A stretch of 24,824 bases of DNA, taken from a virus. Below are positions 1-7,959 of the stretch, one piece after another (the first letter of the stretch is position 1; every line of letters begins with the position of its first letter). The stretch is from positions 1 to 24,824 of IMG/VR virus record IMGVR_UViG_3300000553_000318. One strand, written 5' to 3'. The notes under the pieces were generated by a model. That model made no database searches. It had not been told where the DNA came from and worked only from the letters and a program-made list of their open reading frames with translations. Position numbers and translations under genes: made by a program.

Positions 1-425
1 GTAATTGTAGAACCGCCCGTTGCGCCTGCGGTATAAGCGACAGTTGCGGATGCATTTCCGCCCGTTGCCGTACCTATGGTAGGGGCTTGCGGAACAGTTG
101 TCGCCGTAACGGAAGAAGTCGCAGACGAAGCCGCGCTCGTTCCTTGTGCGTTAGTCGCCGTGACTGTATAAGTATAGGAAGTGCTTGAAGCCAAGCCTGT
201 AACGAGAATTGGTGAAGAAGAACCTGTACCTGTAAAACCAGTAGGGCTTGAAGTTACTGTGAATGATGTTGCAGTACCGCCCGTTAATGCAGGCGTAAAG
301 GAAACGGATGCTTGACCATTATTGTAAGGACGACTTGTTCCTTGGTCGGTAGCGACGCCAATAGTAGGCGCGTCAGGAGCAAGGTGTCCTGAAACAGATG
401 AAGCAACAATTCCCAATATAGGCAT
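1..425 (-). CDS. Fibronectin type III / Ig-like tail protein (3' end outside window)
   Basis: An open frame starts at ATG 425-423, which shares one base with the stop of the upstream gene (TAATG), and runs 141 codons to the left edge without a stop, so the C-terminal part is missing. The visible part begins MPILGIVASSVSGHLAPDAP and is rich in Thr, Ser, Gly and Ala. Around residues 75-105 it has the fibronectin type III signature ILVTGLASSTSYTYTVTATN followed by A-x-G-T-S, and a second domain begins after VPQAPTIGTA. Such tandem beta-sandwich domains are common in phage tail-tip and adsorption proteins, and the position after Dit and a minor tail protein fits. The receptor or binding partner is unknown. 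The fold assignment is by motif only. Confidence 0.8.
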   Translation of the reverse strand, partial: MPILGIVASSVSGHLAPDAPTIGVATDQGTSRPYNNGQASVSFTPALTGGTATSFTVTSSPTGFTGTGSSSPILVTGLASSTSYTYTVTATNAQGTSAASSATSSVTATTVPQAPTIGTATGGNASATVAYTAGATGGSTI

Positions 426-1252
426 TAAACGATATCTCCCGTAACAAGCCAAGTGTTAGTAGTAGGAGAAAGAACTGCAGTTGCGGCTGAGTATGTGGTG
501 CGAAGTTTAGGTGCGGTTGAAGTTGCACCCGTTGAATAAATAGTTACACCAGCACCGCCTGAAATAGTTACCTGTCCTGCTCCATACTGACTAAAATGTA
601 ATTCAGTTCCAGCAATATAAGCGACGGAAGAAGCAGGCGGAATAGTCACGGCAATAGTGCCAGCATTATTGAGAGTAATAACTTTGAATGCATCAGGAAG
701 CGTAGTCGTGTAGGTCGTTCCTGTTTGCGTATTAAAAGCAATATAAGAAGATGAAGTTAAGTTAGAAGTTGCCGCAACTCTACGATCTGTAATGTTTGCA
801 GTAAGGATAGAAGTTACTGCGGCTCCAACTGCAATCTGAGCAAGAACAATTGCGTTTGTAGGTGTTGTAGGAACTACGGGTGATACTGACGGCGTTCCCG
901 TGACTACGGTAAGGGAAACAGTATTTGTAGCACCTGTATAAAAAGAATCAGCAATAGTAAGACAAACCAAATCAATACGTGGATTCGTTGCGTTAGCAGT
1001 TGCGATAGTTGCATTAACGGAAGCGTCGTTGTAAACCATATACACGCCCATATTGCTTTGATAAGTTCCAACAATAGCCGCCCAACCTGCCGCGATATTG
1101 ACGGACATATTGGGCGTACCGTTTTGCGTTGGAGCAAGAGAAGAAGCACCGAGAGTTCCAGTTGCGGAAACGATTCCTTGCATGGTAAGGCGGTCATTTT
1201 CGGCAGGATGAGAACCGTTCTGTAACCAACTTGGCGGTGTTCTTAATGCCAT
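425..1252 (-). CDS. Minor tail protein / upper fibre protein
   Basis: This 275-residue protein has a good ribosome site (AAGGAG about 6 bases before ATG 1252). Its N-terminus, with PPSWLQNGSHPAENDRLTMQ at residues 6-25, resembles minor tail proteins that follow Dit/Tal genes in siphophages. The middle contains the pattern AIVLAQIAVGAAVTSILTAN followed by I-x-D-R-R, typical of an attachment domain of tail-associated fibres. The last ~85 residues form a beta-rich module ending WLVTGDIV. That module closely matches the C-terminus of the 199-residue protein at 15763-16362. The gene lies between Dit and the fibronectin protein, so it is probably part of the tail tip. Exact role unknown. Confidence 0.75.
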   Translation of the reverse strand: MALRTPPSWLQNGSHPAENDRLTMQGIVSATGTLGASSLAPTQNGTPNMSVNIAAGWAAIVGTYQSNMGVYMVYNDASVNATIATANATNPRIDLVCLTIADSFYTGATNTVSLTVVTGTPSVSPVVPTTPTNAIVLAQIAVGAAVTSILTANITDRRVAATSNLTSSSYIAFNTQTGTTYTTTLPDAFKVITLNNAGTIAVTIPPASSVAYIAGTELHFSQYGAGQVTISGGAGVTIYSTGATSTAPKLRTTYSAATAVLSPTTNTWLVTGDIV

Positions 1253-1262
1253 TTCTTACTCC

Positions 1263-2132
1263 TTAGATATACGCGTTGTACCATTGTACCGTTGCATAAG
1301 TCGTGCCTGCTGTTGTGCCTGAGCCATAAAAGTAAAATGAACTATTGCCCGCGCCTGCCGCGAACCATTGAGATGAGCCTAGCAATAAATTGCGAGCAGG
1401 TGCGCCATTTAGAAGAATTGTTCTATTAAGTAAATCAATAACAATTACATCAGACGCTCCCATTACATAATTAAACGAAAGAGTTTGACCTGTTGTAACG
1501 CTTCCAATAATCGGATTCGTTACGGGACCATTAACGGTAATTGTTGGATATGTCGTAGTCCAACCTGCGTTAGCGACAAGAGCAGTTGAAGTTTGAGTAC
1601 CGCCACCAAAAGTTAATGGATAAACACGCGGATAAGTTCGACCTGGAGGCGAAGCAGAAATACCCATTGTTGCCGAGAGTTGCGAATTGTCATAATAACG
1701 TGGGTCAGGACAAAAGAAAGTAATTTGGCTAACGATATAACCGTAAGTATATTCAGGGTCAACCGTTGTTGAATTACCGCGTACACGTGCGTTAATAAAT
1801 TGCAATCCGCCCGAAGCACTTAATTGAAATTGTAAAGGTGTTGTGCCTTGCTGTTGCGGCTGTAATGCTTTTTGTAAAGAGTTGTAATTGGCTTGTGCTG
1901 AAGCAGTTGAAGACCCAACTGTTAGAACATTAATAACAATTGTTCTTCCGCCTAAAAAATCACGCCCTGAAAACATTCCATCAAAGTATCCACGATTATC
2001 ATCTTGGTTGCGGATTCCAGGAAGTGCTTCCAAACCTACAACATTTGTAATTTGATGAGGGCTATCTGAACCACCAAAAACATAACCATTAAAAGCAAAA
2101 GAATAATTATTGAGAGAAGTAACAGTTGTCAT
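1263..2132 (-). CDS. Distal tail (Dit-like) protein
   Basis: A 289-residue protein whose ATG overlaps the tape-measure stop (ATGA). Position immediately after the tape measure is where siphophages encode the distal tail protein, the hub between tail tube and tip. Internal sequence supports this: an early FNGYVFGGSDSPHQIT stretch, then FSGRDFLGGRTIVINV (residues ~54-70), and later YGYIVSQITFFCPDPRYYDN. The last matches the common tail-family pattern in which an N-terminal beta-sandwich ends with a phrase like F-x-A-x-DPR-x-Y. The C-terminal half is Gly/Ser/Thr-rich and may form the galectin-like or an additional beta domain. Family assignment rests on synteny plus these motifs. Confidence 0.75.
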   Translation of the reverse strand: MTTVTSLNNYSFAFNGYVFGGSDSPHQITNVVGLEALPGIRNQDDNRGYFDGMFSGRDFLGGRTIVINVLTVGSSTASAQANYNSLQKALQPQQQGTTPLQFQLSASGGLQFINARVRGNSTTVDPEYTYGYIVSQITFFCPDPRYYDNSQLSATMGISASPPGRTYPRVYPLTFGGGTQTSTALVANAGWTTTYPTITVNGPVTNPIIGSVTTGQTLSFNYVMGASDVIVIDLLNRTILLNGAPARNLLLGSSQWFAAGAGNSSFYFYGSGTTAGTTYATVQWYNAYI

Positions 2133-5100
2133 TGTACTAACACTCCCATTTTCGCTATCTTACTAGAAAGCACTGATGGAGTACCTAAAGAAATTGCACC
2201 TAATGTCGCGTTGGTAAGTGCTGTTGTATCTGTTGCAGTTGTTGTCACGTTATTAGTGACGGTAATGGTAGGGGCGTTTGGTGCTGGCGTAAACGCTCCT
2301 CCAGGATTAGATATAGCACCACTAGATAATAATGTCCCGCCTGTTCCCGCAATATAACCAGCGGCAGGTGAATTAGCCAATGCCGCTACTCCCGCGCTTG
2401 CACCTGCAAGAGTTTTAATCTTTGCCGCAGTTGCCGCTAATTGAACTTGAAGCGCCGCAAGTTGTGCAATTGTAGCGTCAGTAATACTTGTAATCTGCGT
2501 ATTGTATGCAGTTAATGAATCTGCAAGTGCTTTCTTTAATACCGCTTGAGCATCATAAGTTGCGTTACTAAGAGCCGTATTTAAATCTTGAAGCGAATTC
2601 TTATAAGCAGTCGCTTCATCCGCGAGTGCATTGTTACGCGTTTGCGCGGCGGAAGCATAAGAATCTTGTTGCGCTTTCAAAAGGTCAGCCATTGAAGTTG
2701 CAAAGATTTGTGCCTGTTTTACTTGCGCGTCTGTTTGTGCTTGCGCGGCGGCGGCTAGTTCACTAGAAAAAGTAACGGCTTGTTTAGCCTGTGCGTCTTG
2801 CATGGCTGTATTTGCTTCGGCAAGAGCGGCATCTAATGTTGTTTGAACGTTTGCATATTCTGCTGTCAGCGCGGCAGTTGCAAGCGAAGTGCCTGTACTC
2901 ATTTGGGTTGCAAGAGCAGTAACGCCAGTTGCAGATACAGTTTGTAATTGATCGAATAATGTTTTTAATTGCGCTTGAGTTGCGGGAGAAGCGTTGAGAA
3001 TAGCCTGAGCCATTTGGTCGCCAACAACGCTACCTTGTGAAACGACTTGTTGAATAAATGTTTGGGAATAACCCATAGCCGCAAGTTTTGCCGCATCCGA
3101 AGCAAGTGTTTGCGCGCCAAGTAATTTAGTTTGCATTGATGCAATAAGTCCGTCAATGCCTGCGCTTTGACTTTGACCCCACCAAGAAACAGAAGAAGTA
3201 ACGCCATTTTTGACTTGATTAAATAAAGCGTTAGTTATGGAAGTATCGCTTGCGGGAAGCATTGAAGCAAACAGGCTTCCAATATCAACGTTGGTAGCAC
3301 TTTGGAAAGCATTAACAAGTAAGTCAATAGACTTTTGAATAATAGCCTGACGTTGGTCTACAGCCGCTTGTGTCGCGGACGTAACTGCGTCTTGATACGT
3401 TTGCTGTAGCGCGGCAAGTGCGTCCGTGTTCTTTTTTTCAGCCGCTAACTTTGCGTCTGCATAAGTTTTATCTATTGCGGCAAGGGCATCAATATTAGAC
3501 TGTTCTAATTTTAATTTAGCATCTGCATAAGTTTTATCTGCGGCGGCAATTGCGTCATTATATGTGCGCCAAATGTTTGCAATTCTATCCGCACTATCAC
3601 GATTAAGTTTGAAAAGGTCATCATTAAAAGTACGGGTAGCCTTAAACATTGTATCTTGGAACGTGGCTTGAGCGGCTTCGTCGCGCGTGTTTTTATCTGT
3701 TAATGCTTGACTTTGTTGGTCGTATGCGTCATGAATAACTTTGTTCATATCGCTGTAATACTTTTGAACTTCAGTATTTAAATTTGCTAATTCTGCTTTA
3801 ATCTTTGCGGCGGCGGCGGCGGCTTTCTTAGCGGCGGCGTCTGCACCCGTATAAGAATTTAAGTTTATTTTGGAAGTATCAGGAGTTGTAACGCTAGAAC
3901 TTGCTCCCCCACCTGCACCAAGTTTATCAATAACTTTTTTAAGACTTTCGATTTTGTTTGCAACAGTATCCGCGACATTACCAATACCGTTAATGCCATC
4001 ACGAATAAAATTGAGTCCTTGCCGTGCCATATCTCCAACGCCAGGAAGATAAGATAAAACTTTCAAAAAACCTTGCATTGGACCTGTAATGATATTAACA
4101 ATAATTTCGATTAAGCCGCCAAAGGCTCTGACTAAATTAGCAATAAATGTTATAACGGAATCAACAACAACTTTTACAGTTTCCCTAAATCCTTCACTGT
4201 GTTTCCACGCTTCAACAAATAATGCTGAAACAATAGTTAGCCCTGTAATAATTAAGCCAATCATGTTTTCTTTCATGGCTGTATTAAGTGCTTCTTGAGC
4301 AATCGCCATGCGTGTTAAACCATCTGCTGTTTCGATAGTTAACACATCCCAAACTTTTTGTGCGGTAGTAACTAAAAACATTGTGGCTTCATAGGATTTC
4401 CATACAGTTATTGCTATCGCAACAATAGTTAGTAATGCTTTCAATGCGTCTGCATTATTTTGTATCCATTGAACAATATCTTTGACCGCGCTTGCAAGTG
4501 TTTTAAGCACGGGCAATAATGCGTTTCCAATAGCGGCAGTTATCTTTTCAAACTCTGCTCCTAAAATACTAAGTTGACCTGCAAAAGTTTGCAGATACTT
4601 GGCATTCTCGCCTTTAAGTCTGTCCTGCAATTCATCAAACGCTTTATTAATCGCTTGTTGCTTAGGCAAACTTGTATCTAAAGTTACGCCCAATTCCTTA
4701 AATGCTTTAGCCGCACCTTGCGTACCGCGAGCCACAATGGAAGCGGCATCAGCCAAATTCATATGTTGTTCGCGAGCAAAATCCATTGTTACGCCTAATA
4801 AATTTTGCGCCTCACTAGCAGAATGTGTAGCGGTAACTAATGTTCCTAATGCGGTAGCGGTATCTGTAACCTTAAAACCTAAGTTTGGAGCCTGCTCTGC
4901 CAACTGTTTCATGGCTTCTGTTTGAGCCTGAGTAGCGGTATGAGTATCTGTTAGCGCAACATCTAAACGCGCAAAAGCGGTTTCTGTTTGAGCGGCGGCT
5001 GTTATAGATATCTTGCCAAGTTCAAAAAGTGCTACACCTGCGGCGGCAATACCAGCCTTCATTAAAATTGCTTTACCACCAAGAGAATCTAATGATGTTC

Positions 5101-5218
5101 CCGCAACGCCTGACTTTTCTGCAACACGAGTTAACTCTGCTTCAATTTCTTTGAATTGTGCTATGGCGGCTCCCGCAATTACCTCAACGGTAAATACGGC
5201 AGGTTCAAAAAACGCCAT
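2129..5218 (-). CDS. Tape measure protein
   Basis: The largest gene in the window (1029 residues), located after the chaperone and an HK97 gp10-like protein and before Dit. The first ~230 residues look like the TP901-type tape-measure head region (Ala-rich helices; AKAFKELGVTLDTSLPKQQA). Hydrophobic segments follow near residues 258-285, 315-335 and 348-378, as in tape measures that insert in the host membrane on ejection. The next part is Ala/Gln/Lys-rich coiled coil with three 22-residue repeats built on KTYADAKL (residues ~560-620) and a poly-Ala run. At the usual ~0.15 nm per residue, this would set a tail of roughly 150 nm. The start overlaps the preceding stop (TAATG). No lysozyme or peptidase domain was recognised. 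Confidence 0.93.
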   Translation of the reverse strand: MAFFEPAVFTVEVIAGAAIAQFKEIEAELTRVAEKSGVAGTSLDSLGGKAILMKAGIAAAGVALFELGKISITAAAQTETAFARLDVALTDTHTATQAQTEAMKQLAEQAPNLGFKVTDTATALGTLVTATHSASEAQNLLGVTMDFAREQHMNLADAASIVARGTQGAAKAFKELGVTLDTSLPKQQAINKAFDELQDRLKGENAKYLQTFAGQLSILGAEFEKITAAIGNALLPVLKTLASAVKDIVQWIQNNADALKALLTIVAIAITVWKSYEATMFLVTTAQKVWDVLTIETADGLTRMAIAQEALNTAMKENMIGLIITGLTIVSALFVEAWKHSEGFRETVKVVVDSVITFIANLVRAFGGLIEIIVNIITGPMQGFLKVLSYLPGVGDMARQGLNFIRDGINGIGNVADTVANKIESLKKVIDKLGAGGGASSSVTTPDTSKINLNSYTGADAAAKKAAAAAAKIKAELANLNTEVQKYYSDMNKVIHDAYDQQSQALTDKNTRDEAAQATFQDTMFKATRTFNDDLFKLNRDSADRIANIWRTYNDAIAAADKTYADAKLKLEQSNIDALAAIDKTYADAKLAAEKKNTDALAALQQTYQDAVTSATQAAVDQRQAIIQKSIDLLVNAFQSATNVDIGSLFASMLPASDTSITNALFNQVKNGVTSSVSWWGQSQSAGIDGLIASMQTKLLGAQTLASDAAKLAAMGYSQTFIQQVVSQGSVVGDQMAQAILNASPATQAQLKTLFDQLQTVSATGVTALATQMSTGTSLATAALTAEYANVQTTLDAALAEANTAMQDAQAKQAVTFSSELAAAAQAQTDAQVKQAQIFATSMADLLKAQQDSYASAAQTRNNALADEATAYKNSLQDLNTALSNATYDAQAVLKKALADSLTAYNTQITSITDATIAQLAALQVQLAATAAKIKTLAGASAGVAALANSPAAGYIAGTGGTLLSSGAISNPGGAFTPAPNAPTITVTNNVTTTATDTTALTNATLGAISLGTPSVLSSKIAKMGVLVQ
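3375..3560 (-). repeat. Three degenerate 66-bp (22-aa) repeats in tape measure
   Basis: The encoded units start near residues 559, 581 and 603: ADKTYADAKLKLEQSNIDAL, IDKTYADAKLAAEKKNTDAL and LQQTYQDAVTSATQAA. The first two are nearly identical for the first ten residues and the third has diverged. The 22-residue spacing (two 11-residue, three-turn coiled-coil units) is as expected for a lengthened helical rod. Confidence 0.75.
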
Positions 5219-5610
5219 TACAAACTCCCTGTCAATACGTGTTTACGAATGATACCAGCGTAAACAGTCCTGAACTTGTTAAAAGCAGGAGTCATGTATG
5301 GATACTTGTTACCGTTAGAGAAACCTTGTTCAAGTACGCGACCATAAATAACTCCAGGACCTATGAGCGCGCTGTACTTAGCAAAACCTTGTGTGCTTTT
5401 TTCTACATGAATAGAGCCACGCAATCTTCCAGTTCTACTAACAGGCGGACCATCTGCTTGCGCCGCTCCGCCACCTGATCGAATTTCTTCTTTTGCTAAT
5501 TGCTGTAACGTCATAGCCATTTCATCTCGTGCCATACGTGAACGCACATCAAGATTTTTTTCAAAAGTGTTAACGCTCTTGATGACTAAACCAAGATTAG
5601 ACGTTATCAC
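5218..5610 (-). CDS. HK97 gp10-like tail/neck protein
   Basis: A 130-residue protein starting at GTG 5610; the start lies inside the end of the -1 frame of the tail-assembly chaperone (14-base overlap with its stop at 5597-5599). The pattern S-R-T-G-R-L-R-G-S-I followed by YSALIGPGVIYGRVLEQG and a YPYMTPAF near the end fits the HK97 gp10-like family, in which aromatic and Gly residues close a compact alpha/beta fold. That family usually sits in the head-tail joining cluster before the tail tube gene. Here it is placed between the chaperone and the tape measure, so it could serve as a tail completion or tail-tip accessory factor instead. Role inferred. Confidence 0.7.
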   Translation of the reverse strand: MITSNLGLVIKSVNTFEKNLDVRSRMARDEMAMTLQQLAKEEIRSGGGAAQADGPPVSRTGRLRGSIHVEKSTQGFAKYSALIGPGVIYGRVLEQGFSNGNKYPYMTPAFNKFRTVYAGIIRKHVLTGSL

Positions 5611-6135
5611 TTTCTACCTCTTTAACTGTTTGACTAATAGCGAGAATCCACTCGACTGTATTAACGGGCTGTTCATCTACTTCCGCAGGTGTCCAACCAA
5701 AACGGTCTGCACACAAATAGTAAAACCACTCCCTATCGGGATACTTAAAATCTGCATGTCGTTCACCGCCTTTAAGTACGTGCTTTAGTCGTTGGAGTTC
5801 TCGATAAGGGCTTTTGGGTCTTGTTCCGCTTCAATCGTTTTTGCTAGTGCAGGAAATAGAACATTTTGCGCTTCTTCGGAAGCAGTTTTTAATGCGTCAT
5901 AATCGGCAAGGTCAAGTTCGCCTAGTGATTCAATTTTGATAGAAGGTAAAATCAAATCAAACGACCATGCTTCAACCGAGATTGCAATAATGCCATCAAT
6001 CAAACCGATTGCTTGCATAATGCCTTCACCCGTTGCGGCAGACGCGTAAACCTTGTTGCGGTCTTTTACTTTTAATGTTTTTGCATCTTTAATTGTTGCC
6101 TTTGCTCCTGATGGGAGTACCACTTCTTTACTCAT
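5597..6135 (-). CDS. Tail assembly chaperone, -1 frameshift (GT-type) product
   Basis: Reading the first 108 codons from ATG 6135, slipping back one base on the heptamer C-CCA-AAA at 5818-5812, then continuing in the -1 frame gives a 179-residue protein. The added 71 residues begin SPYRELQRLK and contain DREWFYYLCADRFGWTPAEV and EQPVNTVEWIL, ending VESDNV before TAA at 5599-5597. The W-F-Y-x-L-x-x-x-x-GWTP-x-E-V-D pattern is typical of the C-terminal half of siphophage tail chaperones. The -1 extension has no good start codon of its own near its beginning, and it ends just inside the next gene. The long form normally binds the tape measure, and the short form coats or recruits tube subunits. 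Confidence 0.88.
5785..6135 (-). CDS. Tail assembly chaperone, short (G-type) product
   Basis: The zero-frame product is 116 residues, beginning MSKEVVLPSGAKATIKDAKT and ending DPKALIENSND. It is acidic toward the C-terminus, with little similarity visible to any enzyme. Position (after the tail tube, before the tape measure) and the overlapping -1 frame identify it as the abundant N-terminal form of the tail assembly chaperone. A GGAAAG ribosome site precedes the ATG, after the putative terminator at 6166-6232. Confidence 0.87.
   Translation of the reverse strand: MSKEVVLPSGAKATIKDAKTLKVKDRNKVYASAATGEGIMQAIGLIDGIIAISVEAWSFDLILPSIKIESLGELDLADYDALKTASEEAQNVLFPALAKTIEAEQDPKALIENSND
5812..5818 (-). 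promoter_or_regulatory. Programmed -1 ribosomal frameshift slippery heptamer
   Basis: On the minus strand the sequence is CCCAAAA, in the zero frame C-CCA-AAA, a canonical X-XXY-YYZ heptamer at codons 106-108 of the chaperone. Both tRNAs can re-pair in the -1 frame (CCC, AAA). The zero-frame stop lies 8 codons further on, and the -1 frame stays open for 71 codons with a family-typical sequence. Confidence 0.88.
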
Positions 6136-6165
6136 TTTGCTTTCCTTTGTTTGGAGTGCCTTCCG

Positions 6166-6232
6166 AAAAAGAGGTGTTGCGGATAGCGGGAACAGGGAAG
6201 GCGACTGCTCAACCGTTGACTATCCGCAACAC
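6166..6232 (-). terminator. Rho-independent terminator after tail tube gene
   Basis: A perfect 13-bp inverted repeat (left arm 6174-6186 GTGTTGCGGATAG, right arm 6220-6232) encloses a 33-base loop. On the minus strand it is followed at once by CTCTTTTT (T run at 6170-6166). It starts 14 bases after the tail-tube stop codon and 30 bases before the chaperone start. It is probably a partial terminator, because the downstream tail genes have no other visible promoter. Confidence 0.8.
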
Positions 6233-6246
6233 TATTGTTCTAGTAC

Positions 6247-7236
6247 TTACTGATAAGTACCAGAAGTCTTTGCATTTTGCAGAGTCCACTTGATAGGGGA
6301 ATAACCAACAGTTCCTTTATCCGTGACGTTACCTTGTGCGTTTAGGTCAATTGCAATTTCAACATATTCCTTAGAGCGTTCAATGGAGGCGGCTACATAA
6401 GCACCCTTGGTCATTGTCGCTTGGATTTGTGTTGCAGTTGCACCTGTTCCGTTAGTCCAGTTGATAGTAATTGCTGGCTGTGTATTTGTAATGAAGCGAG
6501 TAAGTTCTGTATCCGCTTCCATAATAAACGTAATCTTTCCAGTTACTTCAAGCGCACCCAAGAAAACTTGATATGGATTCTGTGTGTTTGAAATACCAAA
6601 AATTGGGGTAACAGGTCGCTTCATGTCAATGTTTCCATCAACGGCATACGAAACTTGAGTTCCGCCAATTGTCACTGTGGCTTGCCACACGGGAGTTGGA
6701 AGGATAGTTGAAAAGGTAGGCGTCGGAGCAGAAGTCGTTGCCGAAGCCCAACCTGTTGATTTGGCGTCATAGTCAAGAAGTCCTTCAGAAGTAAACTTCA
6801 AAGAAAAATCACTAACCATAATGCCTGCGTATGCACGAACAGCCGCACCATAAAAATCAACTAGTGTGAATGATGTTGGCTGAGCATCTGCGGCGACACC
6901 AGCGTTATTTTCCAAAGACACGACGTGCGTGTATGGAGCAGAAGCACCAGTTGTAACTACTTCACCAAGAATGCCACCAATTGAATAACCAATTGTGTCT
7001 GCGAATACAGGACCACCAAAATCAAAAGTGGAATATGTGCGACCTGGAATGTAGCCGTAGTTCTTTACCATTGAGCCGCGAAGACCCTCATCATAAAGTG
7101 CTCCAACTAAATCAACTGGCTTCATCTTGCTTGCAAGAACGGGAATATAATCAGTCGGTGTTACTACTGCAGTTCCGCGTGTAGTTTCCTTAGCGATACC
7201 AAGATAACTGCGGGCGGTATTTTGTACAGTTGCCAT
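6247..7236 (-). CDS. Major tail tube protein
   Basis: A 329-residue protein beginning MATVQNTARSYLGIAKETTR, with RGTAVVTPTDYIPVLASKM after that. This N-terminus (SYLGIAKE-x-T-x-GTAV-x-P-T-x-Y-I-P) is the recurring form of siphophage tail-tube proteins of the Gram-positive-infecting type. The rest is beta-rich with many Thr/Gly and no catalytic motifs, and it ends KWTLQNAKTSGTYQ. Neighbours fit: small connector genes before, terminator and frameshifted chaperone after. It would polymerise as stacked hexamers around the tape measure. The strong hairpin just downstream suggests that it is made in excess. Confidence 0.87.
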   Translation of the reverse strand: MATVQNTARSYLGIAKETTRGTAVVTPTDYIPVLASKMKPVDLVGALYDEGLRGSMVKNYGYIPGRTYSTFDFGGPVFADTIGYSIGGILGEVVTTGASAPYTHVVSLENNAGVAADAQPTSFTLVDFYGAAVRAYAGIMVSDFSLKFTSEGLLDYDAKSTGWASATTSAPTPTFSTILPTPVWQATVTIGGTQVSYAVDGNIDMKRPVTPIFGISNTQNPYQVFLGALEVTGKITFIMEADTELTRFITNTQPAITINWTNGTGATATQIQATMTKGAYVAASIERSKEYVEIAIDLNAQGNVTDKGTVGYSPIKWTLQNAKTSGTYQ

Positions 7237-7239
7237 TTG

Positions 7240-7446
7240 TTATTTCACCTCATCTACGGTTGGGTCTGCGATATCAGACGGTGTTGTTGCAACCGCTTGG
7301 GCGGTGCTTTTTTTATTGTTAGTGACAACAGAGAAGCCGTAAGCATTAAAATCTTCGGGGGCTTCAAACGTATCACCCTGTTGAACGGTAATTCCGAGCG
7401 TGGCAATAACGCGCTCATCTTCTCCGTTGTATTGGAACGTACTCAC
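7240..7446 (-). CDS. Small structural-cluster protein of unknown function
   Basis: A 68-residue acidic protein, MSTFQYNGEDERVIATLGIT onward, ending PTVDEVK. It lies between the tail terminator and the tail tube, with 9 bases before it and 3 after. The phrase F-x-YNGEDERV, then LGI-x-V-x-x-GDTFEAPEDF, suggests a short beta-barrel-like domain of the kind found as a small accessory protein near connectors in several phages. I cannot name a function. The location suggests a head-tail joining or tail accessory role. Confidence 0.6.
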   Translation of the reverse strand: MSTFQYNGEDERVIATLGITVQQGDTFEAPEDFNAYGFSVVTNNKKSTAQAVATTPSDIADPTVDEVK

Positions 7447-7455
7447 GGTTTCTCC

Positions 7456-7959
7456 TTATGCTTGAATCATTTGAGTGACGGTAAATCTAACGGAAGCCCA
7501 CGTTTCAGTAGCACCACCATTATTAGTAACAGGCTCACCATAGTTAACGCTTATGGATGGCTCTGCCGCTTGCCAAATGATTGACCCATCTGGCAATCCT
7601 AGTCTATGCCCACCTGCCCTTAACCTATCTTTAACGCCATCAATTAACGCGTCAAAGTTATCCATAACATCTTCTGATTCTCGTAACATTGAATGATGAA
7701 AGATTTGAAAATCAATTGTGTAGTCAATGCGTTTCCAGCCATGACCTACGCCTGCGTTATCAACTCCGCCTACTGCAATACGGGCTTCAGTTTCATCTGT
7801 AATGAATACGACACCAGCCGCGCGGCTTTGTTGTCCTGCTTTTGAATTAATTTGAAAGTTAATGCGTTTTGCAAATGACGTTAACACTTGATTTAGATCA
7901 TCAATGTTTCCATCTGAAATGTAAGTTGCAATAGCCGCGCGGACTTCTTTGCGTGACAT
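7456..7959 (-). CDS. Tail terminator / tail completion protein
   Basis: This 167-residue protein starts at ATG 7959, overlapping by one base the stop of the connector gene (TAATG). It has the length and layout of tail terminator proteins: an N-terminal helix (VRAAIATYISDGNIDDLNQV), a central strand pair (IDYTIDFQIFHHSMLRESED), a helix with FDALIDGVKDRLRAGGHRLG, and a final strand set ETWASVRFTVTQMIQA. Such proteins cap the tail tube and join it to the head connector. There is no catalytic motif. The call is by gene order and secondary-structure pattern. Confidence 0.68.
   Translation of the reverse strand: MSRKEVRAAIATYISDGNIDDLNQVLTSFAKRINFQINSKAGQQSRAAGVVFITDETEARIAVGGVDNAGVGHGWKRIDYTIDFQIFHHSMLRESEDVMDNFDALIDGVKDRLRAGGHRLGLPDGSIIWQAAEPSISVNYGEPVTNNGGATETWASVRFTVTQMIQA

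Noticed and set aside
3805-3845. GCG trinucleotide run as a tandem or regulatory repeat
   Set aside because: It encodes a poly-Ala stretch in a coiled-coil part of the tape measure, so codon choice explains it.
4599-4925. Open frames on the plus strand inside the tape measure (also 3870-4298, 5013-5252)
   Set aside because: They oppose a strong continuous minus-strand gene, have no ribosome sites and give Cys/Ser-rich low-quality proteins typical of antisense frames.
5785-6135. Reading the tail chaperone as a truncated or frameshifted pseudogene
   Set aside because: A canonical slippery heptamer lies exactly where the frame change is needed, and both frames carry sensible, family-like sequence.
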